Of a stretch of 24,611 bases of DNA, positions 6,937 to 16,955 are shown piece after piece. The notes beneath the pieces were generated by a model that saw only the letters and a list, made by a program, of their open reading frames with translations, did not search any database and was not told the DNA's origin. The DNA comes from an uncultured Verrucomicrobiota bacterium. Its GTDB lineage: Bacteria; Verrucomicrobiota; Kiritimatiellia; CAIQIC01; Lenti-01. The translations under genes were made by a program, and so were the position numbers. The DNA is taken from NCBI GenBank assembly GCA_938003985.1, contig CALKWZ010000007.1, forward strand, positions 1-24,611. Direction: 5' to 3'. Numbering within the stretch: position 1 is the first letter of the stretch; each line of letters opens with the position of its first letter.

Positions 6937-8035
6937 TCAGGGTCAGACCTAGACATTAGACATTAGGAGTTGACCTAGTCGCCGGTCGGGTGCATGTTTC
7001 GGACATGCCAAGACCTTGGAGAAAGCAGTTTGCGGGGGCGGTCTATCACGTGACGTGCCGCGGGAACGGGCGGGAACGGATCGTGCTGGGCGACGAAGAT
7101 GCGCAGCGGTTCCGCGATCAACTGCGGGATGCGGTGGAGCAGGATGGCGTGGTGCTGTATGCCTGGGCGCTGATGCCGAACCACTATCATTTGCTGCTGG
7201 AAACGCCGCGCGGCAATCTGGCGGGATTCATGCAGCGGCTGAATACGGCCTACGCCATGTACTTTCGCTACAAGCGGACGCGCCCGGGACACTGTTTTCA
7301 AGGGCGTTACGGGGCGAAGCTGGTCAAAGGCGACGACTATTTGCTGCGCTTGACGCGCTATATCCACTTGAATCCCGCAAAAACGAGAACCATGCAGGAC
7401 AAAACCGCCGACGAGAAATGGACCGAGCTGAGCGCATACCGATGGAGCAGTCTGGCCGGCTATCTCGATCGGAACCGCGCCGAGGCGGACGTGGATTACC
7501 GGTGGCTGGATCTGATGCATCGCAGCGGGCGCGACGCCTGCCGGCGCGCCTATGGCGCATATGTCCGCGCGGTCCTGACGAAAACCGACCCCGTGATGGG
7601 GGAGGCATATGGCCGCAGTGCTTACGCGATCGGCGACGAACGCCATGTCCAGGACGTGGAAAATGAAATCCGTCTTTCGCGGCGGAAATCCGCTTTGCCG
7701 GGCGATCTGCTGCCGCCGCGCAAGGAGCCCGTCACGGCCGCGGTCGCGTTGAAGGCCGCGGCCGAAGCATGCGGGATTTCGGTCGGCGCGCTTCAGGGGC
7801 GTGCGCGCAGTGCGAGCTTGGACAAGGCGATGGCAATCGAGCTGGCTTGCCGCTTTGCGCATCTTTCGCAACGGGACATTGCCCTTGCGCTGGGCATCGG
7901 CGAACACGCGGTGGGCAAGCGTCGGCGCCGGTTGGCTGCCCAAATCCGTGCAGACAAGGAAATCGGCGTGAAACTGGACATGTTGCAAAGCAACATGTTG
8001 CGATCGTAATGTCTATTGTCTAGGTCTGACCCTGA
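6937..8035 (+). mobile_element. RAYT-type (IS200/IS605-related) element with 31-bp terminal inverted repeats
   Basis: The left end (6937-6967) and the inverse of the right end (8005-8035) match at all but about two of 31 positions, starting TCAGGGTCAGACCTAGACA. Between them lies one complete REP-associated tyrosine transposase gene, filling the element except for short margins. No target-site duplication is visible, as expected for this single-strand mechanism. The left end contains a tandem AGACATT. The element sits between two convergent genes, its right end only 5 bp from the rhomboid stop codon, so it disrupts nothing. The near-identical ends suggest recent insertion or continuing activity. 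Confidence 0.88.
7005..8009 (+). CDS. REP-associated tyrosine transposase (RAYT, Y1/HUH family)
   Basis: The 334-residue protein opens with the typical RAYT start (MPRPWRKQF, GAVYHVTCRGNGRE). It carries the HUH metal-binding motif in ALMPNHYHLLLETP and the catalytic tyrosine region LLRLTRYIHLNPAKTR. These proteins nick and join single-stranded DNA through a 5'-phosphotyrosine at short palindromic ends. A C-terminal extension (about residues 235-310) ends in a helix-turn-helix resembling a DnaA-like DNA-binding domain (ACRFAHLSQRDIALALGIG). An upstream in-frame GTG at 6990 would add five residues; I prefer ATG 7005 because family members begin MPR. The gene is intact, and its last codons run into the right terminal repeat. 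Confidence 0.92.
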   Translation: MPRPWRKQFAGAVYHVTCRGNGRERIVLGDEDAQRFRDQLRDAVEQDGVVLYAWALMPNHYHLLLETPRGNLAGFMQRLNTAYAMYFRYKRTRPGHCFQGRYGAKLVKGDDYLLRLTRYIHLNPAKTRTMQDKTADEKWTELSAYRWSSLAGYLDRNRAEADVDYRWLDLMHRSGRDACRRAYGAYVRAVLTKTDPVMGEAYGRSAYAIGDERHVQDVENEIRLSRRKSALPGDLLPPRKEPVTAAVALKAAAEACGISVGALQGRARSASLDKAMAIELACRFAHLSQRDIALALGIGEHAVGKRRRRLAAQIRADKEIGVKLDMLQSNMLRS

Positions 8036-8040
8036 CGGGG

Positions 8041-8868
8041 TTAGATCGTGCGCGAGGCGCGGTGCAGGGTCTGGCGCTCGGCCTTGGTGAGGGACTGGAT
8101 GCCCTGCGCGGAAATCTTGTCGAGGATGCGGTCCACCTCCGCCTGGTCGGGCGGCGGCGGCGCGGCGCGCGGCACGTGCGGCCGCTGGGCGACGTAGTCG
8201 CGCAGGCGTCCCCACAGCTGCCGCAACGTGGCGCTCTCGAACAACTGGTCGATGTACAGGAATCCCGCGAAGGCCCCGGCCAGATGCGCCGTGTGCGCGA
8301 TGCCGGACGCGGGATCGTTGTTGGCCAGCACGAATTCGATGAACGCCAGCCCCGCCACCAGCTGCCAGGCCAGCAGCGTGACGGGGAAGATGAACAGGAC
8401 CAGCAGCGTGAGCTGCCGCCGCGGATACAGCGTGGCGAACGCCGCCAGCACGCCGTAGATGGCCCCGGACGCGCCGACGCACAGGGCGTAGGGCTGCGGC
8501 GAGAGCCAGATCCAGCCCAGCCCGCCCAGCAGCCCGCTGAGCAGATACATCGACAGGAAATGCTTCGAGCCCATCGCCCGCTCGGTCTCCGGCCCGAGGA
8601 AATACAGCGTGAACATGTTGAACAGCAGATGCGTGAATCCGCCGTGCAGGAACATGTAGGTGAACGGCTGCCAGAGATGGCCGTGGCGCATGCCGTCGAG
8701 CGACAGCGCCAGCAGGCCGTAGAGCGCGCCCGGCCGCAACAGCCAGAACAACAGGAACACGCCGACGTTGATCTTGATCAGGGTCGCGCAGACGGGCGGC
8801 AGCTGGGCGAAGAACCCCGCCGCGCGGCCGGTCGGGCTCGAATGGGGATAATAGGGCCGGTAGCTCAT
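8041..8868 (-). CDS. rhomboid family intramembrane serine protease
   Basis: The 275-residue protein has about six membrane helices between residues 25 and 210. Rhomboid motifs are present: HGGFTHLLFNM (with the HxxxN of the oxyanion region), catalytic serine in GASGAIYGV and catalytic histidine in HTAHLAGAFAGF. It would cleave membrane proteins within the bilayer of the inner membrane. The C-terminus is a soluble tail of about 60 residues with a Pro-rich linker and a helical end (VDRILDKISAQGIQSLTKAER) also seen in PVC-type rhomboids. The start overlaps the stop of the DRTGG gene by 4 bp (ATGA), so the two form an operon. Substrates are unknown. Confidence 0.93.
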   Translation of the reverse strand: MSYRPYYPHSSPTGRAAGFFAQLPPVCATLIKINVGVFLLFWLLRPGALYGLLALSLDGMRHGHLWQPFTYMFLHGGFTHLLFNMFTLYFLGPETERAMGSKHFLSMYLLSGLLGGLGWIWLSPQPYALCVGASGAIYGVLAAFATLYPRRQLTLLVLFIFPVTLLAWQLVAGLAFIEFVLANNDPASGIAHTAHLAGAFAGFLYIDQLFESATLRQLWGRLRDYVAQRPHVPRAAPPPPDQAEVDRILDKISAQGIQSLTKAERQTLHRASRTI

Positions 8869-9200
8869 CGGTCGGCGAGCAGGCGCGCAACGGCGACGGA
8901 GGCGTCGAACTGGTTCAGCGGCGTGCAGTAGAGGCCGAGGCCTTCCTTGCGGGCCGCCGCCAGCATGTCGGCGGGAATCGGCCGCGAGGAACACGCCAGG
9001 ATGGCGCGGATGCCCACCAGCGTCGCGACGGCGATGGCGTTCTGGTGGGCCTGGATGGTGATCAGCAGGGAATTCTCGGCGGCGTGGGCCATGACGTCGC
9101 TGAGCAGGTCGGAGGTGAAGGCGCCGGACACCTCCGCGCCCGCGGGGGCGGGCAGGAGGCACTCGGTGCCGGGAATGTCGAGCAGGCGGTCCAATTTCAT
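8865..9200 (-). CDS. DRTGG-domain protein
   Basis: This 111-residue soluble protein matches the DRTGG fold: an N-terminal VSGAFTSDLLSDVMAHA segment, ITIQAHQNAIAVATLVGIRAIL in the middle and a C-terminal LYCTPLNQFDASVAVARLL. DRTGG domains occur in phosphotransacetylases and HPr-kinase-like proteins and probably sense ligands; stand-alone versions have no established reaction. It is the first gene of a two-gene operon with the rhomboid protease, overlapping by 4 bp. The ATG at 9200 is eight bases after a good -10 box and has no clear Shine-Dalgarno, suggesting a leaderless transcript. The link to the protease is only positional. Confidence 0.82.
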   Translation of the reverse strand: MKLDRLLDIPGTECLLPAPAGAEVSGAFTSDLLSDVMAHAAENSLLITIQAHQNAIAVATLVGIRAILACSSRPIPADMLAAARKEGLGLYCTPLNQFDASVAVARLLADR

Positions 9201-9208
9201 CGCGGGGG

Positions 9209-9238
9209 AACATACCGCGCCGAAACGGAATCCGCCAA
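9209..9238 (-). promoter_or_regulatory. predicted promoter of the DRTGG-rhomboid operon (leaderless)
   Basis: On the minus strand TTGGCG (9238-9233) and TATGTT (9214-9209) are separated by 18 bp; the ATG at 9200 follows after eight bases. It diverges from the promoter of the ABC ATPase operon. Confidence 0.5.
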
Positions 9239-9249
9239 CCTCAAAACGC

Positions 9250-9279
9250 TTGCCAACGGATGCAGGAGCATCGGATAGT
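9250..9279 (+). promoter_or_regulatory. possible promoter of the ABC ATPase-RimO operon
   Basis: TTGCCA (9250-9255), an 18-bp spacer and GATAGT (9274-9279) lie nine bases before the ATG at 9289. The -10 is weaker than at other genes here, but the placement matches the leaderless pattern. Confidence 0.38.
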
Positions 9280-9288
9280 GGCGCGGAC

Positions 9289-10323
9289 ATGGGCGAAGCG
9301 TTGCTCCAGGTGGAAGAGTTGCGGGTGGGATTCGCGGCCGCGGGCGGCTTCGTGCGCGCCGTGGACGGCGTGTCGTTCGAGATCCGCCGCGGCGAAGTGC
9401 TGGGGCTGGTGGGGGAATCGGGCTGCGGCAAGACGGTGACGGCGCTGGCGCTGCTGCGGTTGCTGGCGCGGCCGCCGGCGGTCATCGAAGGCGGCCGGGC
9501 GCTGTTCCAGGGCCGCGATCTGCTGGCCATGCCGATCGAAGAACTGCGCGCGATCCGCGGCGGCCGGATCGGCATGGTGTTCCAGGAACCGATGACGGCG
9601 CTCTCGCCGCTGCATCGGATCGGCGACCAGCTCGTCGAAACGGCGCGGCTGCATCGGAATATTTCGGGCGCCGACGCCTGGGCGCTGGGCCGGGACTGGC
9701 TGAAGCGCGTGGGCCTGCCGGATCCGGCGCAGCGCATGCGGGATTATCCGCACCAGCTTTCGGGCGGCATGCGCCAGCGCGTCATGCTGGCCATGGCGCT
9801 GCTGCCGGAGCCGGAATTGGTGATCGCCGACGAACCGACCACGGCGCTGGACGTGACGATCCAGGCGCAGATTTTCGAATTGCTGCTGCGCCTGCGCGGC
9901 GGCGACACGGCGGTGCTGCTGATCACGCACGACATGGGCGTGGTGTGGGACGTCTGCGACCGCGTGCACGTGATGTACGCCGCGCGGCTCGCGGAAAAAG
10001 GCCCGCGCGCCGCCGTGTTCGACCGGCCGGCGCACCCCTACACGCGCGGGTTGCTCGCGGCCATGCCGCGCCTGCACGGCGGCGCGGCGCGCCTGCCGGA
10101 CATCCCCGGCCAATTGCCGTCGCTGGCCGCCCCGCCGCCGGGCTGCCGGTTCGCGCCGCGCTGTCCGCTCGCGCGCGCCGTCTGCCGGCGGCGCACCCCG
10201 CGGCTGCGCCCCGTGGGGGCCGACCACGAGACGGCCTGCTGGGACGGGATCTGGGAAGAGGCGGAAAAAGAAGACGGGGTTCAGGGCTCGGGGTTCCGGG
10301 AAGCCGGCAAGGTGGAACGATGA
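9289..10323 (+). CDS. oligopeptide/dipeptide ABC transporter ATP-binding protein (OppD/DppD type)
   Basis: The 344-residue ATPase has Walker A GESGCGKT (about residues 40-47), Q-loop FQEPMTALSP, signature LSGGMRQRV, Walker B LVIADEPTTALD and H-loop ITHDMG. The C-terminal oligopeptide-type extension is present (HPYTRGLLAAMP, then CRFAPRCPLARAVC), as in OppD/DppD subunits that power peptide or nickel import. The matching permeases, binding protein and OppF are not in this window, so this subunit is an orphan here. The last about 18 residues are encoded by degenerate GGGTTC-type repeats (about 10277-10301) and look like non-conserved extension. The stop overlaps the next start (ATGA). Confidence 0.9.
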   Translation: MGEALLQVEELRVGFAAAGGFVRAVDGVSFEIRRGEVLGLVGESGCGKTVTALALLRLLARPPAVIEGGRALFQGRDLLAMPIEELRAIRGGRIGMVFQEPMTALSPLHRIGDQLVETARLHRNISGADAWALGRDWLKRVGLPDPAQRMRDYPHQLSGGMRQRVMLAMALLPEPELVIADEPTTALDVTIQAQIFELLLRLRGGDTAVLLITHDMGVVWDVCDRVHVMYAARLAEKGPRAAVFDRPAHPYTRGLLAAMPRLHGGAARLPDIPGQLPSLAAPPPGCRFAPRCPLARAVCRRRTPRLRPVGADHETACWDGIWEEAEKEDGVQGSGFREAGKVER

Positions 10324-10901
10324 AAGTCTTGGCGATCAACGGCAGCCCGCGCAAGGGCGGCAACACGGAACTCCTGCTGCGCAAGGTCCTCGAACCGCTC
10401 GCCGCGGCGGGCCACCGGACGGACTACGTGCAGGTCGGCGGCACGCGCATCCGCGGCTGCACCGCCTGCGGCGCATGCGGGCGCCTGCAGAACAAGCGTT
10501 GCGTGATCGAGGACGATATCTTCAACCTCGCGTTCGCGAAAATGCTCGAAGCGGACGCGATCGTGATCGGCTCGCCGGTCTATTTCGCGGACGTGACGGC
10601 GGAAACGAAGGCGCTGATCGACCGCGCCGGCCGCGTGGCCCGGACCAACGGCGGCCTGCTCTGGCGGAAGATCGGCGCGGCGGCCGTGGCGGCGCGCCGC
10701 GGCGGCGCCATCCACGCCGTGGACGCGATCAACCATCTGTATCTGGCCAACCAGATGGTCGTGCCGGGCTCGACCTACTGGAATTTCGGCCTGGGGCGCG
10801 ATCCGGGCGACGTGCTGGCCGACGAAGAAGGCTTGGCCAACATGAAAGACCTGGGCGAACAGATCGCGTGGCTGCTGGGGTTGCAGGAGAAGCGTGGCTA
10901 G
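10320..10901 (+). CDS. iron-sulfur flavoprotein / flavodoxin-family NAD(P)H reductase
   Basis: The 193-residue protein starts with the FMN-binding loop of the flavodoxin-like fold (INGSPRKGGNTELLL, about residues 6-20). It then has GCTACGACG-(6)-C, a compact CX2CX2CX7C cysteine cluster (about residues 43-60) of the kind that binds a 4Fe-4S centre in archaeal and bacterial Isf proteins. A second flavin contact is in GSPVYFADVTAETKALIDR. It would carry electrons from a ferredoxin or NAD(P)H in the cytosol, suggesting an anaerobe. Both ends overlap neighbours: 4 bp with the ABC ATPase and 8 bp with rimO. Its true electron partners cannot be read here. Confidence 0.87.
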   Translation: MKVLAINGSPRKGGNTELLLRKVLEPLAAAGHRTDYVQVGGTRIRGCTACGACGRLQNKRCVIEDDIFNLAFAKMLEADAIVIGSPVYFADVTAETKALIDRAGRVARTNGGLLWRKIGAAAVAARRGGAIHAVDAINHLYLANQMVVPGSTYWNFGLGRDPGDVLADEEGLANMKDLGEQIAWLLGLQEKRG

Positions 10902-12266
10902 GCGCGTCCAGTCGTTCGGCCTGGTGAATCTGGGGTGTCCGAAGAACACCGTGGATTCCGAAGGCCTGCTCGGCGCCATGGCGCTGGCCGGGTTCGCGTT
11001 CGCGGAGGATCCGGCCGCGGCGGACGTCTGCCTGGTGAACACCTGCGGCTTCCTCGACGCCTCGCGGCGCGAAGCCGCGGAGGTCCTGCGCGAGCTGGCG
11101 GCGCGGCGCGGCCGCAAGGGCCGGCCGCTGCTGGTGGCGACGGGCTGCCTGGTGGAGCGCGCCGGCGGCGCGCCGGAATTGGCGGATTTTCTGGCGGCGG
11201 CGGACGCGCGGATCGGCTTCGCGGAGTATCCGCGGGTGGCGGAAACGTGCCGGAACCTGCTGGCGGGGCAGGCGGCGCCGGCCCGCAGCCGCGGCTACGC
11301 GGGGAAAGTCCTGCCGAAAACCTATCTCGACTGGCTGGGCCGCCCGCGCATGCGGATCGGAGCGGCCGCCACGGCCTATCTCAAGATCGGCGAGGGCTGC
11401 TCGAACTGCTGCGCCTATTGCTCGATTCCGCTGATCCGCGGCCGGCGGGCCAGCCGCCCGTCGCGGGCGGTTTTGAAGGAAGCCCGCGAGCTGGTCGCCG
11501 CCGGCGCGAAGGAACTGGTGCTGATCGCGCAGGACACGACGGCCTACGGACTCGACCTCGCGGACGAGCCGCAACTGGCGCCGCTGTTGCGGGAACTGGT
11601 CCGACTGCCCGGCGAGCTGTGGTTCCGCGTCCTGTATGCGCATCCGCGGCACCTGACGGACGACATCCTCGACGCCTTGGCGGCCGACGCGCGGATTTGT
11701 CCGTATCTGGATTTGCCGCTGCAGCACGCGAACGAGAAGATGCTCAAGCGGATGGGCCGCGGCTACGGCCGCGCGCGGGTGGAGGCGGCGCTGGCGGCGA
11801 TCGACCGGCGGCTGCCGGGCGCGGCGCTGCGCACGACGTTCATCGTGGGCCACCCGGGCGAGGGGGACAAGGAATTCGCGGATCTGCTGGATTTCGTGGA
11901 GCAGGGGGCGTTCGACCACGCGGGGGTGTTCGTCTGGTCGCCGGAGCCGGGAACGGTGTCGGCGGGCATGGCGGATCGCGTGGCGCCGGAGGTGGCCGCG
12001 GAGCGCCGCGACCGGCTCATGGCGGCGCAGGCGAAGGTTTCGGCGGCGCGGCTGCGCGCCCCCGCAAGGGCGAAACGACCACGCTGCTGCTGGAGCGGCG
12101 GGAGAAGGACGGCTGGCACGGCCGGGCGCCGTGGCAGGCGCCGGAAGTGGACGGCGACGTCGTGCTGGAAGACGCGGACCGGGATGCCCGGGCGGGCGAT
12201 TTCGTGGCCGCGAAGATCGTCCGGACCGGGACGTACGATTGCCGCGCGCGGCGGAGGAAGACGTGA
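10894..12266 (+). CDS. rimO: ribosomal protein uS12 methylthiotransferase RimO, with an apparent frameshift
   Basis: RimO adds a methylthio group to a conserved aspartate of ribosomal protein uS12. The N-terminal MTTase domain has its three cysteines in NLGCPKNTVDSE, NTCGFLDASRREA and VATGCLVE; the radical-SAM cluster motif is GCSNCCAYCSIPLIRG (CX3CX2C). The reading frame from GTG 10894 stays convincing to about 12055. The C-terminal TRAM domain (GETTTLLLERREKDGW, then APEVDGDVVLEDAD) continues in a different frame to TGA 12264-12266. One base lost in the five-C run at 12059-12063 would explain it. If the sequence is right, the native frame runs past the TRAM and through the next gene. GTG is supported by an AGGAGA upstream. 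Intended length is about 457 residues. Confidence 0.88.
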
Positions 12267-13336
12267 CGCGCGGGCGCGGTTTCCGATTCCCGTGGCCGGC
12301 GGGCCTGCTGGCCGGCATCCTGGCGGCGGCGGGGCCGCGGCCGGCCGCCGCGCAATCCGCGCCGCAGCCGGCGCTGAAACTGCCGCCGGAACGGATCCTG
12401 GCCCTGCAGATGCAGGAGCTGAACGAACTGAACACGCCGTTCGACCAGCGCCCGCCGCGCCGGAACAGCTTCACCCAGCGGCTGGACGAATATCACCGGC
12501 GGCTCTATTGCGCGATGGACAACGCCGTCCGGATCGTGGACCTCAAGTGGCTGGCCGATGAAGTGCCCTACGAGCCCGAGCTGTCGACGTTCCGCCTGCG
12601 GCTCTATTCGCGTTTCGGCGGCCGCAGCAGCGACAAGCAGTCCGACTTCAAGATCCGCTTCCGCGCCGACGTCGCCCTGCCGGGCCTGGAGCGCAAGCTG
12701 CACCTGGTGCTGGACAACGCCGGCCGGGATTCGCTGCCGGGCACGGACCCGATGAAGAAAGAGTCCGACCCCCGCCTGGGCATCACCACCATGTTCGAGG
12801 ATCTGTCGGGCGGCGACCTGTCGCTGGGCGGCGGCCTGCGCTGGCGGGACTCGCATCCGGTGGCCTACGTCTCGTTGGATTGGCGCTGGGAGCGGCAGGT
12901 GGGCGTGGGCCAGTTCTGCCTCAACCCGCGCGCGTTCTATTACACCGACGACGGGCTGGGGCAGCAGACCGTCGTGACCTGGACGCGCCAACTGGGCGCG
13001 AAGACCTATTTCCAGAGCCGGACGGCCGAGCGCACCTCGGAAAGCCGCGACGACGTGGAATTCGAGCAGTCCCTGCGGTTCGCCTGGCTGCGGTCGGGGC
13101 GGGGGCGCGGCTGGGTGGCCCAGGGCAGCGTGTTCCCGCACATCCGCAGTTCGGACTGGTACTGGGACGACTCCCTGATCAACCTCACCTGGCGCGACGC
13201 CCTCTACCGCAAATGGATCTACTACACGATCACGCCCCAGGTCCAATTCCCCAAGGAAGACGAGTACAAACCGCGCCCGTCGCTGCATATCGGCCTGGAA
13301 ATCCTCTTCGGGGGCCGGATGGGCGATTTGCTGTAG
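12263..13336 (+). CDS. exported protein, probable outer-membrane beta-barrel
   Basis: The 357-residue product begins at a GTG overlapping the rimO TGA (GTGA), with a strong GGAGG-type ribosome binding site seven or so bases upstream. A signal peptide (WPAGLLAGILAAAGPRPAAAQ) is followed by a helical segment (about residues 40-90) and then many alternating amphipathic strands rich in Trp, Tyr and Arg (for example VAYVSLDWRWERQVGVGQF, RKWIYYTITPQVQF). That pattern is typical of outer-membrane barrels. No known enzyme motif is visible and the protein is not named. It closes the operon that starts with the ABC ATPase; a functional link with RimO is doubtful. The C-terminal residue is Leu rather than the usual Phe. 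Confidence 0.78.
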   Translation: MTRGRGFRFPWPAGLLAGILAAAGPRPAAAQSAPQPALKLPPERILALQMQELNELNTPFDQRPPRRNSFTQRLDEYHRRLYCAMDNAVRIVDLKWLADEVPYEPELSTFRLRLYSRFGGRSSDKQSDFKIRFRADVALPGLERKLHLVLDNAGRDSLPGTDPMKKESDPRLGITTMFEDLSGGDLSLGGGLRWRDSHPVAYVSLDWRWERQVGVGQFCLNPRAFYYTDDGLGQQTVVTWTRQLGAKTYFQSRTAERTSESRDDVEFEQSLRFAWLRSGRGRGWVAQGSVFPHIRSSDWYWDDSLINLTWRDALYRKWIYYTITPQVQFPKEDEYKPRPSLHIGLEILFGGRMGDLL

Positions 13337-13351
13337 GCCGCCCCTTCGGGT

Positions 13352-13381
13352 TTGACAGGCAGGGGGCAAATCTCCTACCTT
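13352..13381 (+). promoter_or_regulatory. predicted promoter of hppA
   Basis: Consensus -35 TTGACA (13352-13357), 18-bp spacer and -10 TACCTT (13376-13381). The start codon is 44 bases further on with an AGGAGA ribosome binding site in between, so this gene has a conventional leader. Confidence 0.6.
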
Positions 13382-13425
13382 CAGGCCCGACGATTTAGAA
13401 AAACAAACAGGAGAAACGCTTTACC

Positions 13426-15549
<2,124 letters not shown>

Positions 15550-15567
15550 AACCCGCCCGTTGCGATC

Positions 15568-15605
15568 CGCCCCCGCGCTTCCCGCGCGGGGGCGTTTTTG
15601 TTTTT
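15568..15605 (+). terminator. rho-independent terminator of hppA
   Basis: A perfect 11-bp GC stem (15568-15578 with 15584-15594) and a TTCCC loop are followed by a T-rich tract (TTTTTGTTTTT). It begins 18 bp after the hppA stop. Confidence 0.92.
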
Positions 15606-15617
15606 CGGCCGGCACGG

Positions 15618-15646
15618 TTGCCATTTCCGCCGCCGGGGCGTACAAC
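15618..15646 (+). promoter_or_regulatory. predicted promoter of the HNH-domain gene (leaderless)
   Basis: TTGCCA (15618-15623) and TACAAC (15641-15646) are 17 bp apart, directly after the hppA terminator. The ATG at 15654 is seven bases after the -10 box, and there is no Shine-Dalgarno. Confidence 0.55.
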
Positions 15647-15653
15647 AAACGCC

Positions 15654-16682
15654 ATGAACACGCGCGCGAAACGTTGGATGATCGGATGGACGGCGGCGCT
15701 GCTCGCCGTCGCGGCCTGGGGCCAGCAAACCGCTTCCCAGACCCTTGCCGGCGGCGATCTCGCCGCCGTTGCGGGCGCGACGAGCGACGCCAGCCAGTTG
15801 GCGTTCCCGTCGGACGCGGAAATCCAGCAAACCTACGACCGGATCGCGGATTTCCACGGCAAGCATCTCGAAGAGCTCGGCGTCAAGCTGCCGCAGTTGC
15901 GGAAAGCGAGCGGCGACTACGTGCTCTCGGCCCTGACGCTCGTCTATCTCGCGCGGGGCTATCCCGACGTGAAGACGGTCTCCAAGTCCGAGCTGACCCA
16001 GTTCATGCGCCAGTACGTGCCGGAGATCAACGACGTCCAGCAGGCCCGGCACCTGGCCGCGCAGGGCGGCTGGTACATCCTCTCCGGCACGCGCAAGGAC
16101 GGGCGGGACCTGAACATCCAGCCCGGCGAATACCGCCTCATCAGCCTGGAAAAGGCCTATCCGGGCTTCAACAGCCAGCGCCGCGTCGATCTGTCGTCGC
16201 CGGACTTCTGGGAGCAGCTCAAGGCCTCCTACGGCTACCGCTGCGCCTGTTGCGGCTCGAAGGAAGGCGAGCCCAACTTCAACTGGCCCGACACCCTCAC
16301 CGTGCTCCAGAAGGGCCACATGGACCCGACCCAGCCCCTTGGCCCGGGCAATCTCATCCCGCAGTGCGTCAAATGCAACCAGCCCGCGCGCGATTTCTGG
16401 GTCTTCGACGACAAAGGCCGCGTCGTGGCCGTCGCCAATCCGCAGGTGATCGAACGCAGCTCGGAAAGCATCCAGTTCCGGGTCTACGAAAAGCTCTACC
16501 GCAAGTACGGCGGCCGCGATCCGGCGGAAATCGAGGACGCCGCCGCGGCCCATGCGGAAGAATCCGAGCCGGCCGAAGACCTGAGCGCGCCCGAAATCCC
16601 GGCCGAACCGGCAGCCCCCGTCGCGCCGATCGAGGAAGAAGAACAAATTCCCGACGAATTGGACGCGCCGGTGTTGTTCTGA
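15654..16682 (+). CDS. exported protein with an HNH-like zinc/nuclease domain
   Basis: The 342-residue protein starts with a probable signal peptide (basic RAKRW, hydrophobic GWTAALLAVAAWGQ). The middle (about residues 55-185) is helical and unrecognised, with DFHGKHLEELGVKLPQL and GWYILSGTRKDGRD. Residues about 196-245 look like an HNH/His-Me finger domain: CACC (Cys197, Cys200), KGHMDP (His222), NLIPQCVKCN (Asn233, Cys238, Cys241). These give two CX2C zinc knuckles around a candidate catalytic His. The tail (about 285-342) is Glu/Pro/Ala-rich and acidic. Similar HNH domains occur in restriction enzymes, but a signal peptide would send this one to the periplasm or outside. Nuclease activity is inferred, not certain. 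It is monocistronic. Confidence 0.78.
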   Translation: MNTRAKRWMIGWTAALLAVAAWGQQTASQTLAGGDLAAVAGATSDASQLAFPSDAEIQQTYDRIADFHGKHLEELGVKLPQLRKASGDYVLSALTLVYLARGYPDVKTVSKSELTQFMRQYVPEINDVQQARHLAAQGGWYILSGTRKDGRDLNIQPGEYRLISLEKAYPGFNSQRRVDLSSPDFWEQLKASYGYRCACCGSKEGEPNFNWPDTLTVLQKGHMDPTQPLGPGNLIPQCVKCNQPARDFWVFDDKGRVVAVANPQVIERSSESIQFRVYEKLYRKYGGRDPAEIEDAAAAHAEESEPAEDLSAPEIPAEPAAPVAPIEEEEQIPDELDAPVLF

Positions 16683-16701
16683 GGCCCGTTGGGGGGGCGG
16701 A

Positions 16702-16767
16702 CTGTAGCTGGCCTCGTTGAGGCCGGCCATGATTGAACAGCCCCGGCCCCACCGGGGCCGGCTACAG
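16702..16767. repeat. REP-like compound palindrome, copy 1
   Basis: A 66-bp element bounded by CTGTAGC and GCTACAG. Inside are two hairpins, GGCCTC-GTT-GAGGCC and CCCCGG-(5)-CCGGGG, joined by an AT-richer loop. It lies just after the HNH gene stop. Copies 2 and 3 have the same orientation and vary mainly in the linker. Confidence 0.9.
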
Positions 16768-16802
16768 CAAATCCGGGGAGGCTACTGAGATTCCCAAGGC
16801 AG

Positions 16803-16823
16803 GGCGGGTTGGCCCAACCCGCC
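16803..16823. repeat. 21-bp near-perfect palindrome
   Basis: GGCGGGTTGG and CCAACCCGCC form perfect 10-bp arms around a single C. A second weaker dyad (CCTG...CAGG, about 16834-16857) follows. It sits between REP-like copies 1 and 2 and has no T tract, so it is unlikely to be a terminator. The rest of 16768-16872 shows no gene. Confidence 0.8.
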
Positions 16824-16872
16824 GTGCTTCCGGTCCTGTCGCGCCGCGCCGCAGGACGGTTGCAGGGTTTTC

Positions 16873-16938
16873 TGTAGCTGGCCTCGTTGAGGCCGGCCGC
16901 GAGAGAAAACAGCCCCGGCCCCAGCGGGGCCGGCTACA
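16873..16938. repeat. REP-like compound palindrome, copy 2
   Basis: Same architecture as copy 1 (TGTAGC ... GCTACA, hairpins GGCCTC/GAGGCC and CCCCGG/CCGGGG-type). It ends 17 bp beyond the stop of the convergent histidinol-phosphatase gene, so it could form the 3' end structure of that message. Confidence 0.9.
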
Positions 16939-16955
16939 ACGGATCCAAAACCGCC

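Noticed and set aside
4458..6956. 832-codon antisense frame and an overlapping 838-codon frame over the RCC1/Ig-like gene
   Set aside because: Arg/Gly-rich translations mirror the real gene's repeats; the frame with RCC1 and Ig-like motifs is clearly the coding one.
6937..8035. Target-site duplication around the RAYT element
   Set aside because: Flanks (…TTCAAGCAA and CGGGG…) do not match; HUH transposases do not create duplications.
12131..13336. Longer 401-codon version of the barrel protein beginning inside rimO
   Set aside because: The extra N-terminus is the rimO TRAM region read out of frame; GTG 12263 has a strong ribosome binding site and exposes a signal peptide.
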